Assembly: GCF_001546855.1 (NCBI RefSeq)
Contig: NZ_KQ958143.1
Span: 1 to 64,000, forward strand
Source: Megasphaera sp. MJR8396C
Lineage (GTDB): Bacteria; Bacillota; Negativicutes; Veillonellales; Megasphaeraceae
Direction of reading: 5' to 3'
DNA length: 64,000 nucleotides
In this document: positions 26,220 to 36,404 of the stretch, in pieces
Numbering within the stretch: the first letter of the stretch is position 1
Layout of the letters: the number at the start of each line of letters is the position of its first letter
Made by a program: the position numbers and the translations under genes
The notes under the pieces: model-generated
The model's input: only the letters and a program-made list of their open reading frames with translations
What the model was told of the DNA's origin: nothing
Database searches by the model: none

Positions 26220-27872
26220 TTATTGCATGACGGCGCCGGTATTGGCCGACGTAACTAATTTGGCGTACCGTGACAGGTAGCCCGTCTTGACCTTTGGTTC
26301 CGGCTGCTTCCATGCCGCCCGGCGCTTCTTCAATTCTTCATCGCTGACTTTTAATTCCAGTTTACGATTCGGAATGTCGATGGAGATGGTATCACCGTCG
26401 TGGACTAAGGCCAGTGGCCCGCCTTCCATGGCTTCCGGTGAAATATGGCCGATGCAGGCCCCGCGGCTGGCACCGCTGAAGCGGCCGTCGGTCAGAAGGG
26501 CGACTTTTAGTCCCATGCCAGTGATAACCGCCGTCGGATTGAGCATTTCACGCATGCCCGGTCCGCCTTTCGGTCCTTCATAGCGGATAACGACGACGTG
26601 CCCTTCTTTAATATCGCCGCGGATAATCGCTTCGATGGCATCTTCTTCGGCATCGTAGCACTTGGCCGTCCCTTCATAGACCAATAGGTCTTCGTCGACA
26701 GCGCTTTCCTTGATGACCGAGCCGAGGGGCGCTAAATTTCCTTTAAGGACGGCGATACCGCCTTTATTCATATAGGCATTATCGACGGAATGGATGACAT
26801 CCCGATTGAGGACTTCTGCATCTTTGATGCGGTCGCCGACGGTGCCGGTAATGGTCTTTGCTTCCGGATGGATGAGGCCCAACTTGGAGACTTCCTTCAT
26901 GACGGCACAGATGCCGCCGGCTTCATCGAGGTCCTGCATATGATAGGTCCCGCCGGGGCTCATCTTGCAGATATAAGCAGCCTTGCGGCTGATGGCATCG
27001 AATTCATCGAGGGACAGTTCTACTCCCGCTTCATGAGCAATGGCCGGCAGGTGCAGGGCCGTATTGGTCGAACCGCCGATAGCCATATCGACGGCAATGG
27101 CATTTTCAAAGGCTTCGAGGGTCATGATATCCCGCGGCTTTACGTCGCGGCGAACGAGGTCCAGGACGACTTCGCCGGCTTTTTTCGCCAACATGCGGCG
27201 AAGTCCCGTATAGGCAGCCGGAATCGTGCCGTTGCCGGGAAGGCCCATGCCTAAGACTTCAGTCATGCAGTTCATGGTATTGGCCGTAAATAAGCCGGAA
27301 CAGGAGCCGCAGCCCGGGCAGGCATGAAATTCCATTTCGTGCATTTCATCAGCCGTCATCTGGCCCGATTCGACCTTACCGGCCGCTTCGAACATCGTGC
27401 TGACGCTGATGTTCCGTCCCTTATAGCGTCCGGCCAACATCGGTCCGCCGCTGACAACGACGGTCGGGATGTTCAGTCTGCCAGCGGCCATGAGCATGGC
27501 CGGCACGATTTTATCGCAGTTTGGGATGAGGACCAAGCCGTCGAAGGCGTGGGCCGTCGCCACGGCTTCAATGGAGTCGCAAATCAATTCGCGACTCGAA
27601 AGGGAAAAACTCATGCCCCGATGGCCCATGGCAATGCCGTCACAGACGCCGATAGACGGGAATTCGATGGGCGTACCGCCGGCAGAAGCTACGCCGAGTT
27701 TGACGGCCTGGGCAATTTCACCTAAGTGAACATGCCCCGGAATAATTTCATTAAAGGCGTTGCAGATGCCGATTAAAGGCTTCTTCAAATCTTCATCGCT
27801 ATAGCCCATGGCATGGAACAAACTCCGATGGGCCGTTCGGGTAACCCCTTTTTTTACAACATCACTGCGCAT
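26220..27872 (-). CDS. ilvD: Dihydroxy-acid dehydratase
   Basis: 550 residues. It dehydrates 2,3-dihydroxy-isovalerate and 2,3-dihydroxy-3-methylvalerate to the 2-oxo acids of valine and isoleucine. Iron-sulfur ligands are visible in [19 protein letters not shown] and [28 protein letters not shown] and the C-terminal [20 protein letters not shown] complete the IlvD/Edd signature. The Mg-binding lysine lies in the DLKKPL/NCDK region. I place the start at the ATG coding MRSDVVKKG, which has GAGG nine bases upstream and matches the family N-terminus; an ATG three codons earlier (27881) abuts the SD. It is the last gene of the ilvC-ilvB-ilvN-ilvD operon. Confidence 0.97.
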   Translation of the reverse strand: MRSDVVKKGVTRTAHRSLFHAMGYSDEDLKKPLIGICNAFNEIIPGHVHLGEIAQAVKLGVASAGGTPIEFPSIGVCDGIAMGHRGMSFSLSSRELICDSIEAVATAHAFDGLVLIPNCDKIVPAMLMAAGRLNIPTVVVSGGPMLAGRYKGRNISVSTMFEAAGKVESGQMTADEMHEMEFHACPGCGSCSGLFTANTMNCMTEVLGMGLPGNGTIPAAYTGLRRMLAKKAGEVVLDLVRRDVKPRDIMTLEAFENAIAVDMAIGGSTNTALHLPAIAHEAGVELSLDEFDAISRKAAYICKMSPGGTYHMQDLDEAGGICAVMKEVSKLGLIHPEAKTITGTVGDRIKDAEVLNRDVIHSVDNAYMNKGGIAVLKGNLAPLGSVIKESAVDEDLLVYEGTAKCYDAEEDAIEAIIRGDIKEGHVVVIRYEGPKGGPGMREMLNPTAVITGMGLKVALLTDGRFSGASRGACIGHISPEAMEGGPLALVHDGDTISIDIPNRKLELKVSDEELKKRRAAWKQPEPKVKTGYLSRYAKLVTSANTGAVMQ

Positions 27873-27918
27873 AGTATCCATCCTCTCTTCCTGCCGTATT
27901 GGCTTCGGCAGCTATCTA

Positions 27919-28422
27919 TTACATATCCTTCACGGCAGGTTCCCCTCGAGAGAGAGAAATCTGGCCCGTCCGGGCAATTTCAATGATTTCATAGTCTTTC
28001 AACATTTCAAGCAGGGCCTCGATGCGGTCTTCTCGGCCTGTAATGCGCATAGTCAGCGAATTTCGCTGGACGTCGACGATCTTAGCCTTGAATAAATTTG
28101 CGATATTGGTCAACTCTTCCCGGATTTCGGGTGTCAGACTCCGGATCTTGATCATGGCCAGTTCGTAACTGACAAAGGGGGCATCATCAAGGTTTACGAC
28201 CTTGATGACGTCGATGAGTTTTGCCAGTTGATTGACGGCTTGATCGAGTTCCCATCGATTTTCGACGGAAACGACGATATTGATGCGGGTCACATCGGAT
28301 TCTTCCGTGTACCCGGCGTTAATGCATTCGATATTGATGGCTCTGCGGCTGATGAGGCCGGCAACGTGGGTCAAAACGCCGGGCTTATTGTCACAGAGCA
28401 GAGCCAGGTGTTGTCTTGTCAC
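27919..28422 (-). CDS. ilvN: Acetolactate synthase small subunit (GTG start)
   Basis: 167 residues, the regulatory partner of the large subunit. The N-terminal ACT domain (about 1-80) reads LALLCDNKPGVLTHVAGLISRRAINIECI, the binding fold for the feedback inhibitor valine. The second domain (about 85-160) includes the MRITGREDRIEALLEML segment. The start is GTG and it overlaps the ilvB stop (GTGA), so translation is coupled and the subunits are made together. ilvD follows after 46 bases. Confidence 0.95.
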   Translation of the reverse strand: MTRQHLALLCDNKPGVLTHVAGLISRRAINIECINAGYTEESDVTRINIVVSVENRWELDQAVNQLAKLIDVIKVVNLDDAPFVSYELAMIKIRSLTPEIREELTNIANLFKAKIVDVQRNSLTMRITGREDRIEALLEMLKDYEIIEIARTGQISLSRGEPAVKDM

Positions 28423-30116
28423 TCGGCTACACCTCCCAGTACCATTTGGTCCAATCGTTTTCCTCCGGGAACCATAGGATAGACATTTTCATCAGGTGGA
28501 ATGAATACATCAAGTAGAGCCGGTCCTTCGGTATGGAACAACCAGGCTACGGCATCATCCAGTTTTTCCGGATTGCGGACAGAAAGTCCGGGAACTCCCA
28601 TCGCCCCAGAAAGGGCTGTCAAATCAGGATTGTCGGAAATGACCGACTGCGAACAGTGGCCGCTGTAAAACATGCGCTGCCACTGATTGACCATCCCGAG
28701 GACGTTATTGTGGAGAACGACGACCTTGACGTCGACGCCGTACTTATGAAGGGTAGCAAATTCCTGACAGTTCATCATGATGCTGCCGTCGCCGGTAAAG
28801 AGGACGACCGTAGATTGAGGACAGCCTATTTTCGCTCCCATGGCCGCCGGAAGGCCGTAGCCCATGGTTCCCAAGCCGCCGGAGGTAATGAAGTGCCGCG
28901 GTTTGTTCAAGTTGAAGAACTGTGCCGACCACATTTGATGCTGGCCGACGTCGGTAACGACGACGGTGTCATCATCGGTCACAGCCTGAAGGGCTTCAAA
29001 AAGTGACTGTGGAGAAATGGTTCCCTCTAAATGACGGGTTGCAAAGGGATGCACTGCCTTCATATCCAAAACGGAGTGCCGCCAATCCTCATATCTTTCA
29101 TAGAGTGCCTGTCCATCGAATTTCAATCCCTCACAGAGGTGCGGCAGAGACCAGCGAAGATCGGCGTTGACACTGATATCGGCATGGACGATTTTATTGA
29201 TTTCAACCTTGTCGATGTCGAAGTGAACGATTTTCGCCTGGGGCGCAAAGTTGGCAGCGTCACCGGTAACGCGATCATCAAAACGAGCGCCGACGGCCAG
29301 GAGCAGGTCACACTGGGTAACGGCCATATTGGCAGCATAGGAACCGTGCATGCCGACCATGCCCAAGTGGCAGTCCCATTGGTCGGGAATGCTGCCCTTC
29401 CCCATGAGCGTCGTGACGACCGGTACACCCAGCTGTTGTACAATGGAACGCAGCGTGTCCGCCATTCCCGATAAGACGACACCACCGCCGGTAAGGAGTA
29501 CCGGCCGCTTGGCCTTAGCCAAGGCCTGAACAGCACGGGCTACATCGTCTTCGCAGCCTTCGGGATTGCCCTTGTAACCTCTGAGGTGGACCTCCTCCGG
29601 GTATTCAAAGTCAAAGGACGTATCGAATACATCTTTGGCAATGTCAACCAGGACCGGTCCCGGCCGACCTGTGGACGCAATGTAGAAGGCTTCTTTTAAA
29701 ACCCGCGGCAGTTCTTTCGCGTCCTTTACGAGATAGTTGTGCTTCGTAATCGGCGTCGTAATGCCGGAAATATCGGCCTCTTGAAAGGAGTCGCGGCCAA
29801 TGAGCGGCGTCGCTACCTGACCGCTGATGATAACCAAGGGAATAGAATCCATGTTGGCCGTTGCAATGCCCGTGACCATGTTGCAGACCCCAGGCCCTGA
29901 GGTCGCAAAGCATACGCCGGGCCGCCCGGTCACTCGAGCATAACCGTCGGCAGCGTGAACAGCACCCTGTTCGTGTCCCGTCAAAATATGAGGGAACTGC
30001 GCTTTATACACTTCGTCGTATAGGCTTAGGACGGCCCCGCCGGGATAGCCGAATACGACGTCTACACCTTCTCGCTTTAAGCATTCAAGGACAGCTTGTG
30101 CGCCGGTCATGTTCAT
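28419..30116 (-). CDS. ilvB: Acetolactate synthase large subunit
   Basis: 565 residues of the thiamine-diphosphate enzyme family. It condenses pyruvate with pyruvate or 2-oxobutyrate as the first common step to valine, leucine and isoleucine. Landmarks are FGYPGGAVLSLYDE with the catalytic Glu in HEQGAVHAADGYAR, GPGVCNMVTGIATA, the FAD-domain GRPGPVLVDI, and the ThDP motif GDGSIMMNCQEFAT...NN. SD GAGGTGA is five bases before the ATG at 30116; the frame also includes a GTG nine bases upstream that is part of the SD. It follows ilvC after 55 bases in the same operon. Confidence 0.97.
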   Translation of the reverse strand: MNMTGAQAVLECLKREGVDVVFGYPGGAVLSLYDEVYKAQFPHILTGHEQGAVHAADGYARVTGRPGVCFATSGPGVCNMVTGIATANMDSIPLVIISGQVATPLIGRDSFQEADISGITTPITKHNYLVKDAKELPRVLKEAFYIASTGRPGPVLVDIAKDVFDTSFDFEYPEEVHLRGYKGNPEGCEDDVARAVQALAKAKRPVLLTGGGVVLSGMADTLRSIVQQLGVPVVTTLMGKGSIPDQWDCHLGMVGMHGSYAANMAVTQCDLLLAVGARFDDRVTGDAANFAPQAKIVHFDIDKVEINKIVHADISVNADLRWSLPHLCEGLKFDGQALYERYEDWRHSVLDMKAVHPFATRHLEGTISPQSLFEALQAVTDDDTVVVTDVGQHQMWSAQFFNLNKPRHFITSGGLGTMGYGLPAAMGAKIGCPQSTVVLFTGDGSIMMNCQEFATLHKYGVDVKVVVLHNNVLGMVNQWQRMFYSGHCSQSVISDNPDLTALSGAMGVPGLSVRNPEKLDDAVAWLFHTEGPALLDVFIPPDENVYPMVPGGKRLDQMVLGGVAE

Positions 30117-30171
30117 TCTATTCACCTCGTTATCATGGTATAAAGATCATGGCCTATGGGCCATGGAGACA

Positions 30172-31560
<1,389 letters not shown>

Positions 31561-31566
31561 GAACAC

Positions 31567-31595
31567 ATTCTACAAAACGACACATCATTTGTCAA
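31567..31595 (-). promoter_or_regulatory. Promoter of the ilv operon
   Basis: On the minus strand a perfect TTGACA and TAGAAT are separated by 17 bases, ending just before the T-box leader. Confidence 0.75.
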
Positions 31596-31653
31596 TGATT
31601 TTTTTGAAATTAATCTAATTTTCTTTAGTTAAACGCTTGACTTCCTAATATTT

Positions 31654-32895
31654 TTAGGAGTTGTGATTATTGAGATACCATTTGACGAATTGCTGAGCGA
31701 TTCGACCGTTGCGGCCGGAATGTTCCATCTCCCAGCGCAGCCCTTCGATGCGCAGCTGTTCCGGGTCGAGATCGATGCCGGCTTTTTTCAATTCATGGCC
31801 GATGATTTCCAGGTATTCATCCTGGGTCGGCGCGGCGTAATGAAGGATGAGTCCGAAACGGTCTGACAAAGAGATCGCTTCATTGGTGTTATCGTCACGG
31901 TAGACTTCTTCCCATTCGTCATTGCGGTCGTGCCAGGTCTCCTTAAGCAGGTGGCGGCGATTGGAAGTTGCATAAATAACCACATTTTTCGGTTGTGGCG
32001 TAACGCCGCCATCCATAGCCGATTTCAGGTATTTATAGGAAGCTTCATTTTCATCAAAAGACAGGTCATCGAGGAACAAGATGAATCGCTTGCTGCCAAT
32101 AGCGCCCAGCTTTTCCATAAGGGTCTGCAGTCCCTGCAGCTGGTCGCGTTGAAGCTGGACCAGGCGCAACCCCCGTTCATGATAGCGTGAGACCAAGGCT
32201 TTGACGGCCGTCGATTTGCCCGTACCACGCGATCCCGTCAGGAGGACGTTATTGGCCTCGTTCCCGTTGACGAAAGCCTCGGTATTGGCCAGGAGCTTTT
32301 CCTTCTGGGCGGCATAGCCGATGAGGTCATTCCAATCAAACTGCGGAAACCCTTCAATCCCGATAAGACGGCCGTCTGCAGACAGTCGAAAGGCGATGAA
32401 GCGAGCGAGCTTCCCACGGCCGAAAGCGGCATAGTAATCGAGCAGGGCCGCGGCAGCATTTTCCGGCGTATCCACCGATTGAAAGGCTTCTGCTAAGGTC
32501 CGGATACAGGCATCGTCTCGGACTGCAGCCGGTTCATAATCATCCAGGAAGTCCACATCGAAAAAGTCCGACGCCTTTTGCTGTAAATAGGGAAAGATCA
32601 ACTCCATATCGAAAGTCAGGGCCTTCGTCATCCCCGTGCCGGTCCGGCCGACTCGTTCCATCACATCGGCAGCAACCGTCCGTCCCTCCCCAAAGAGGTA
32701 AAAAAAATACTGCCGCAGCACATTGCCCCTCAAGCCTAACCGCTCAGCCGCTTCCAGTAAGACCGCCGCACCGGCTCGCCGTGAAAAAGAATCGCCTTGA
32801 CGCTCATCTTCTTGAACAGCCATCAAGGCTTTGACAACAGGATCATGCAAAAAGCCTCGACAAACGACGAGGCTTCGTAGACTTTCACACTTCAT
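31654..32895 (-). CDS. DUF815 family AAA ATPase
   Basis: 413 residues. The C-terminal 250 residues are an AAA-type ATPase: Walker A GSRGTGKST (near 222), Walker B FILFLDDLSFDE (near 270) and the sensor-1 like VIYATSNRRHL (near 306), followed by SDRFGL. The N-terminal 190 residues are helical and without known motifs. DUF815 proteins are soluble ATPases whose client is unknown; an anion-transporting or chaperone-like role has been proposed only by homology. A strong dedicated promoter (32948-32976) and SD GGGGGAG precede it. The neighbours (ilv operon and folP) do not suggest a function. Confidence 0.9.
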   Translation of the reverse strand: MKCESLRSLVVCRGFLHDPVVKALMAVQEDERQGDSFSRRAGAAVLLEAAERLGLRGNVLRQYFFYLFGEGRTVAADVMERVGRTGTGMTKALTFDMELIFPYLQQKASDFFDVDFLDDYEPAAVRDDACIRTLAEAFQSVDTPENAAAALLDYYAAFGRGKLARFIAFRLSADGRLIGIEGFPQFDWNDLIGYAAQKEKLLANTEAFVNGNEANNVLLTGSRGTGKSTAVKALVSRYHERGLRLVQLQRDQLQGLQTLMEKLGAIGSKRFILFLDDLSFDENEASYKYLKSAMDGGVTPQPKNVVIYATSNRRHLLKETWHDRNDEWEEVYRDDNTNEAISLSDRFGLILHYAAPTQDEYLEIIGHELKKAGIDLDPEQLRIEGLRWEMEHSGRNGRIAQQFVKWYLNNHNS

Positions 32896-32947
32896 GGAAC
32901 CATCTCCCCCTTGCGGAACCGCTCATGGCGTCCGCAGTATTTGGGCT

Positions 32948-32976
32948 ATTATACTTCTAGAAAGGACAATGGTCAA
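32948..32976 (-). promoter_or_regulatory. Promoter of the DUF815 gene
   Basis: On the minus strand TTGACC and a perfect TATAAT are separated by 17 bases. Confidence 0.75.
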
Positions 32977-33013
32977 GAGGTATGTCAATATTTATGCATA
33001 AATAATACTATTT

Positions 33014-33853
33014 TTACTGAAGGTTATCCACTAAGGCATCGGCCATGCGGCACATGCGGGCAATGGGTTTTACATCATGAACGCGAACGATAGTGCATCC
33101 CGAAAGGACTCCGGCTACACAGGTCGCCCCCGTTCCTTCCATCCGTTCCGTGACGGGAAGATCGAGGATTTTTCCGATGAAGCCCTTGCGGCTCGTCCCC
33201 AACAGCATGGGATACGGCAGAGACGTTAAGTCACGCAAATGCTTCATGACATAGACATTCTGTTCAAAGGTCTTGCCAAAACCGATGCCCGGATCGGTAA
33301 TGATCTGTTCCTGACTCATCCCGGCCCGGTCGGCAATGATCGACGAGCGAATAAAGAAACGCTTCATGTCGCCGATGATGTCGCCATATTCCGTCCCGTC
33401 CTGATTATGCATGACGACGACGGGAACGCCGTGTTTAGCGGCTACAGCAGCCATTTTCCCCGGTTCCGGTTCATATTGCAGGCCCCAGATATCGTTCATG
33501 ATGTGGGCGCCGGTGCTCATGGCATAGTCTGCCGTTTCCGCTTTATACGTATCGACAGAAATGGGAACCGGGCAGGCCTCGACGAGGCGGGGAAGTATCC
33601 GTTCCAATCGTTCAATTTCCTCAGCCGCTGAAATGGGCGTAAAACCCGGTCGGGACGATTCAGCGCCGATATCGATGATATCCGCACCATCGGCCACCAT
33701 ATCTTCCATATGGCGTAAAGCCGTGTCGACATCATTCCACTTACCGCCATCGGAAAAAGAATCAGGCGTATAATTTAAAACTCCCATGATCAGCGTTTTT
33801 TCTCCGACGGTCAGGGATTTCCCATCATTCCAACGATAGTGACGAATTTCCAT
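33014..33853 (-). CDS. folP: Dihydropteroate synthase
   Basis: 279 residues. It joins p-aminobenzoate to 7,8-dihydropterin diphosphate in folate synthesis and is the sulfonamide target. All landmarks are present: GVLNYTPDSFSDGG (near 24), DIGAESSRPGF, SVDTYKAE, MHNQDG (in place of the common MH-x-x-G), DPGIGFGKT and GTSRKGFIG. SD TAGGAGG precedes the ATG at 33853; the 14 residues upstream in frame fall within the leader terminator. No other folate gene is adjacent. Its leader carries two hairpins with T runs, so expression may be controlled by termination. Confidence 0.97.
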   Translation of the reverse strand: MEIRHYRWNDGKSLTVGEKTLIMGVLNYTPDSFSDGGKWNDVDTALRHMEDMVADGADIIDIGAESSRPGFTPISAAEEIERLERILPRLVEACPVPISVDTYKAETADYAMSTGAHIMNDIWGLQYEPEPGKMAAVAAKHGVPVVVMHNQDGTEYGDIIGDMKRFFIRSSIIADRAGMSQEQIITDPGIGFGKTFEQNVYVMKHLRDLTSLPYPMLLGTSRKGFIGKILDLPVTERMEGTGATCVAGVLSGCTIVRVHDVKPIARMCRMADALVDNLQ

Positions 33854-33868
33854 AGTATGCCTCCTATA

Positions 33869-33917
33869 AAAAAAAGAGATAACCCAGGCGTCCAAAAGGA
33901 CGCACAGTCGTTATCCC
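33869..33917 (-). terminator. Second leader terminator of folP
   Basis: On the minus strand GGGATAAC pairs with GTTATCTC around an inner GCGTCC-TTTT-GGACGC hairpin, followed by eight T and then the folP SD. It sits between the folP promoter and gene, as an attenuator would. Confidence 0.75.
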
Positions 33918-33946
33918 TAAAAAAGTCCGTAACCTGTACGTTACTA
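33918..33946 (-). terminator. First leader hairpin of folP
   Basis: On the minus strand GTAAC-GTACAG-GTTAC is followed by GGACTTTTTT. It is short, so either a weak terminator or part of an RNA switch with the next hairpin. Confidence 0.45.
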
Positions 33947-33949
33947 TGT

Positions 33950-33978
33950 AGTATACCAAAAAAAACGTTTTCGAGCAA
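33950..33978 (-). promoter_or_regulatory. folP promoter
   Basis: On the minus strand TTGCTC and TATACT are separated by 17 bases, directly ahead of the two leader hairpins. Confidence 0.6.
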
Positions 33979-34055
33979 TAAGCCCGTCCAGACTAGACAC
34001 TTGTTTTTTTAGAAAAAGTTTCTCTTCAACTCAATATATGAAATAAGCCCCTTTG

Positions 34056-34083
34056 TTGACGTAAAGTATGTTTATGATATACT
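34056..34083 (+). promoter_or_regulatory. Promoter of the YgiD-like gene, flanked by an inverted repeat
   Basis: TTGACG and TATACT are separated by 16 bases. CCCCTTT (34048-34054) and AAAGGGG (34085-34091) flank it symmetrically, a possible operator pair. Confidence 0.6.
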
Positions 34084-34131
34084 GAAAGGGGTTTATATTT
34101 ACGAAATACAAGACAAAGGAGGATTTGTTCT

Positions 34132-34905
34132 ATGAAAAAGACGCCTGTTATCTTCGTCGGACATGGCAGCCCCATGCTGGCCATCGACGAAAATGATCTT
34201 ACGCGCGAAATGCAGCGCATCGGCGCCGACATTCTAAACAGCCCGGAAAAACCGAAGGCCATCTTAGCCGTCTCCGCCCATTGGTTCGCACCGGGCACGT
34301 ATATCCAAAGCGCCGAAAAACCACGTCAAGTATACGATATGTACGGCTTCCCGGAAGAACTCTACCAGCTTCAGTATCCTGTCAAAGGCTATGCAGAACT
34401 CACGAAAGAAGTCTGCTGCCTCCTCGGCGATGACGTTTCCATCAACGACAGCTGGGGCATCGACCACGGTACATGGAGCGTCATGGTCCATATGTTTCCC
34501 GATGCCTCCATTCCCGTCGTACAACTGTCGGTAAACGGCAATTTAAAACCGGAACAGTGTGTCGAAATCGGGAGAAAGCTTGCTCCTCTTCGTGAACAGG
34601 GCTACCTGATTTGGGGCAGCGGCAACATCGTCCACAACCTGCGGCGCATCGAATGGAACAACCGCGGCGGTTCCGACCAAGCCGAACGCTTCAGCAAATA
34701 CATCGTAGACAGCGTCCTTAAAGGCGACGTCGATGCCGCCATTCACTACCAAGACCACGAAAACGCAGCCTATTCCGTCCCGACACCGGACCACTATATG
34801 CCGCTTCTTTACTGTCTCGGCGCTGCCGGAGACGATCCGGCAACGGTATTTAACAACACCTGCACCATGGGGTCTCTGTCCATGGCCGGATTCATCTGGG
34901 CTTAA
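34132..34905 (+). CDS. ygiD: Class III extradiol ring-cleavage dioxygenase, YgiD/DODA type
   Basis: 257 residues. PVIFVGHGSPMLAI at the start, AILAVSAHWF (near 46) and WGIDHGTWSVMVHMFP (near 105) carry the histidines that bind zinc or iron in the DODA (4,5-DOPA extradiol dioxygenase) family; GSGNIVHNLRRI (near 163) is the next conserved block and DHYMPLLYCLGAA the last. The E. coli homologue opens the catechol ring of L-DOPA. In a strict anaerobe oxygen-dependent chemistry is doubtful, so the true role may differ. SD AAAGGAGG precedes the ATG; promoter and terminator show a single-gene unit. Confidence 0.9.
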   Translation: MKKTPVIFVGHGSPMLAIDENDLTREMQRIGADILNSPEKPKAILAVSAHWFAPGTYIQSAEKPRQVYDMYGFPEELYQLQYPVKGYAELTKEVCCLLGDDVSINDSWGIDHGTWSVMVHMFPDASIPVVQLSVNGNLKPEQCVEIGRKLAPLREQGYLIWGSGNIVHNLRRIEWNNRGGSDQAERFSKYIVDSVLKGDVDAAIHYQDHENAAYSVPTPDHYMPLLYCLGAAGDDPATVFNNTCTMGSLSMAGFIWA

Positions 34906-34936
34906 ACATTCAGTTTATAGGTAAGGTTTTGTATCT

Positions 34937-34979
34937 AAAAGGCGATTTATTCTAAAATTTTAGAATAAATCGCCTTTTT
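34937..34979 (+). terminator. Terminator with a long perfect stem
   Basis: GGCGATTTATTCTAAAAT pairs with its exact inverse, flanked by AAAA and TTTTT. Being symmetric it can also end minus-strand transcripts from the CitMHS gene. Confidence 0.9.
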
Positions 34980-35037
34980 GTGTACGTTACAGGGTGCGTT
35001 TACATCGATATACTGCGCTTTTTATGTAGCTGTGATT

Positions 35038-36333
35038 CTACAACGGAATTGCACCAATAATAACCGCAACGAATAAAATCACCAGGGATACTAACCAAGC
35101 CCAAAAGAAAGTATGCTTCTGATGCTCACCAAAATCCACACCAGCTAATCCTACCAGTAAAAAAGTAGACGGAGTTAATGGAGAAATAGGAAAGCCTAAC
35201 GTCATTTGACCAGAAATTGCCGCTCTACCTAAATCAACACCGGCTAAACCTACTGCATTTGCCGCTTGAGCTAATACTGGTAATACAGCAAAGTAAAAGC
35301 TGTCCGGGTCAAATAGCAAGCTTGCCGGCATCGAGATAATGCCAATAATAACCGCAAAATGTGCTGCCAGTGCTTCTGGAATAATAGAAACTAGCCCTTG
35401 AGCCATAGCATTCAACATCCCTGCACCTTTCATAATGCCAGTGAAAATACCTGCTGCAAACAATACACTTGCCATCATCAATGCTGATTTAGCGTGACTA
35501 TCAATTAACTCACTTTGAACTTTAATACTGGGATAATTAACAGTTAATGCAATAACCAATGCCACCATAAAACATCCTGCAGGTGGAAAAGTACCTTTTA
35601 CCAACAACGCAATAGTAGCAACAATCAACAATAAGTTAAACCAAAAAAGTTTAGGCCGACGTAGTGCAGCCTCCTCCTCAGAAAGCGGTGCTGGTTCCAA
35701 GCTAATATTAGTCAACAAATTCCCTAAACGACGTTTTTCTTTCATGCCAAACATAATAGAAATTGCAACCCCAGCCAGTATCCCAAAGATTTGAGGAATA
35801 ATCATCGGAGAAAATAAATCCATAACAGGAATATCTAGTGCTGTCGCAGCTCGAATCGTAGGTCCTCCCCAAGGGACAATATTCATAGTACCAGCACCCA
35901 GTGCAACAATTGTCGCTAAAATCTTTCGATCCATTTTTAACTTGTTATAAATCGGCAACATGGCCGGAACCGTAATCAAAAATGTACTCGCCCCAGAACC
36001 ATCTAAATGGGTTAAAAGTGTAATAACGTAAGTACCAATACAAATCTTTATAGGGTTAGAACCAACAATGCTTAAAATTTTATTTACAATGCGTTCGAAA
36101 ACACCTGTATCTCCCATAATGGTAAAGAAAAGTACTGCAAAAATGAACATAGCACCTGTAGGCGCTACACTTTTAATCCCCGCCATCATAAATTTTCCCA
36201 TTTCGCCGCCTAATCCTAAAACTAAACAAGCGATAATTGGTACTGCAATCAACGCACACATTGTCGATAATTTTTTAGTTAATATACTAATCAGTACCAA
36301 TAGGACCGTAACTAAACCCACAATAGCTAACAT
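35038..36333 (-). CDS. CitMHS family organic acid transporter
   Basis: 431 residues, eleven to twelve membrane helices. GLVTVLLVLISILTKKLS, FFTIMGDTGVFERIV (near 70), THLDGSGASTFLITVPAMLPIYNKLKM (near 107), GTMNIVPWGGPTIRAATAL and the late FDPDSFYFAVLPVL match CitMHS (metal-citrate/proton or sodium symport) proteins. Its cargo here is probably the organic acid handled by the neighbouring CaiB and AtuA-type genes, not necessarily citrate. SD AAGGAGG is ideal. It is the last gene of the sigma-54-controlled unit. Base composition is visibly AT-richer than the window average, as in the rest of this module. Confidence 0.9.
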   Translation of the reverse strand: MLAIVGLVTVLLVLISILTKKLSTMCALIAVPIIACLVLGLGGEMGKFMMAGIKSVAPTGAMFIFAVLFFTIMGDTGVFERIVNKILSIVGSNPIKICIGTYVITLLTHLDGSGASTFLITVPAMLPIYNKLKMDRKILATIVALGAGTMNIVPWGGPTIRAATALDIPVMDLFSPMIIPQIFGILAGVAISIMFGMKEKRRLGNLLTNISLEPAPLSEEEAALRRPKLFWFNLLLIVATIALLVKGTFPPAGCFMVALVIALTVNYPSIKVQSELIDSHAKSALMMASVLFAAGIFTGIMKGAGMLNAMAQGLVSIIPEALAAHFAVIIGIISMPASLLFDPDSFYFAVLPVLAQAANAVGLAGVDLGRAAISGQMTLGFPISPLTPSTFLLVGLAGVDFGEHQKHTFFWAWLVSLVILFVAVIIGAIPL

Positions 36334-36404
36334 AGTAAACCTCCTTATCCCGATTCGTCCGACCTCGTTTTTTAAGAGGTCGGGAATCGTGGTAATACAG
36401 CCTA

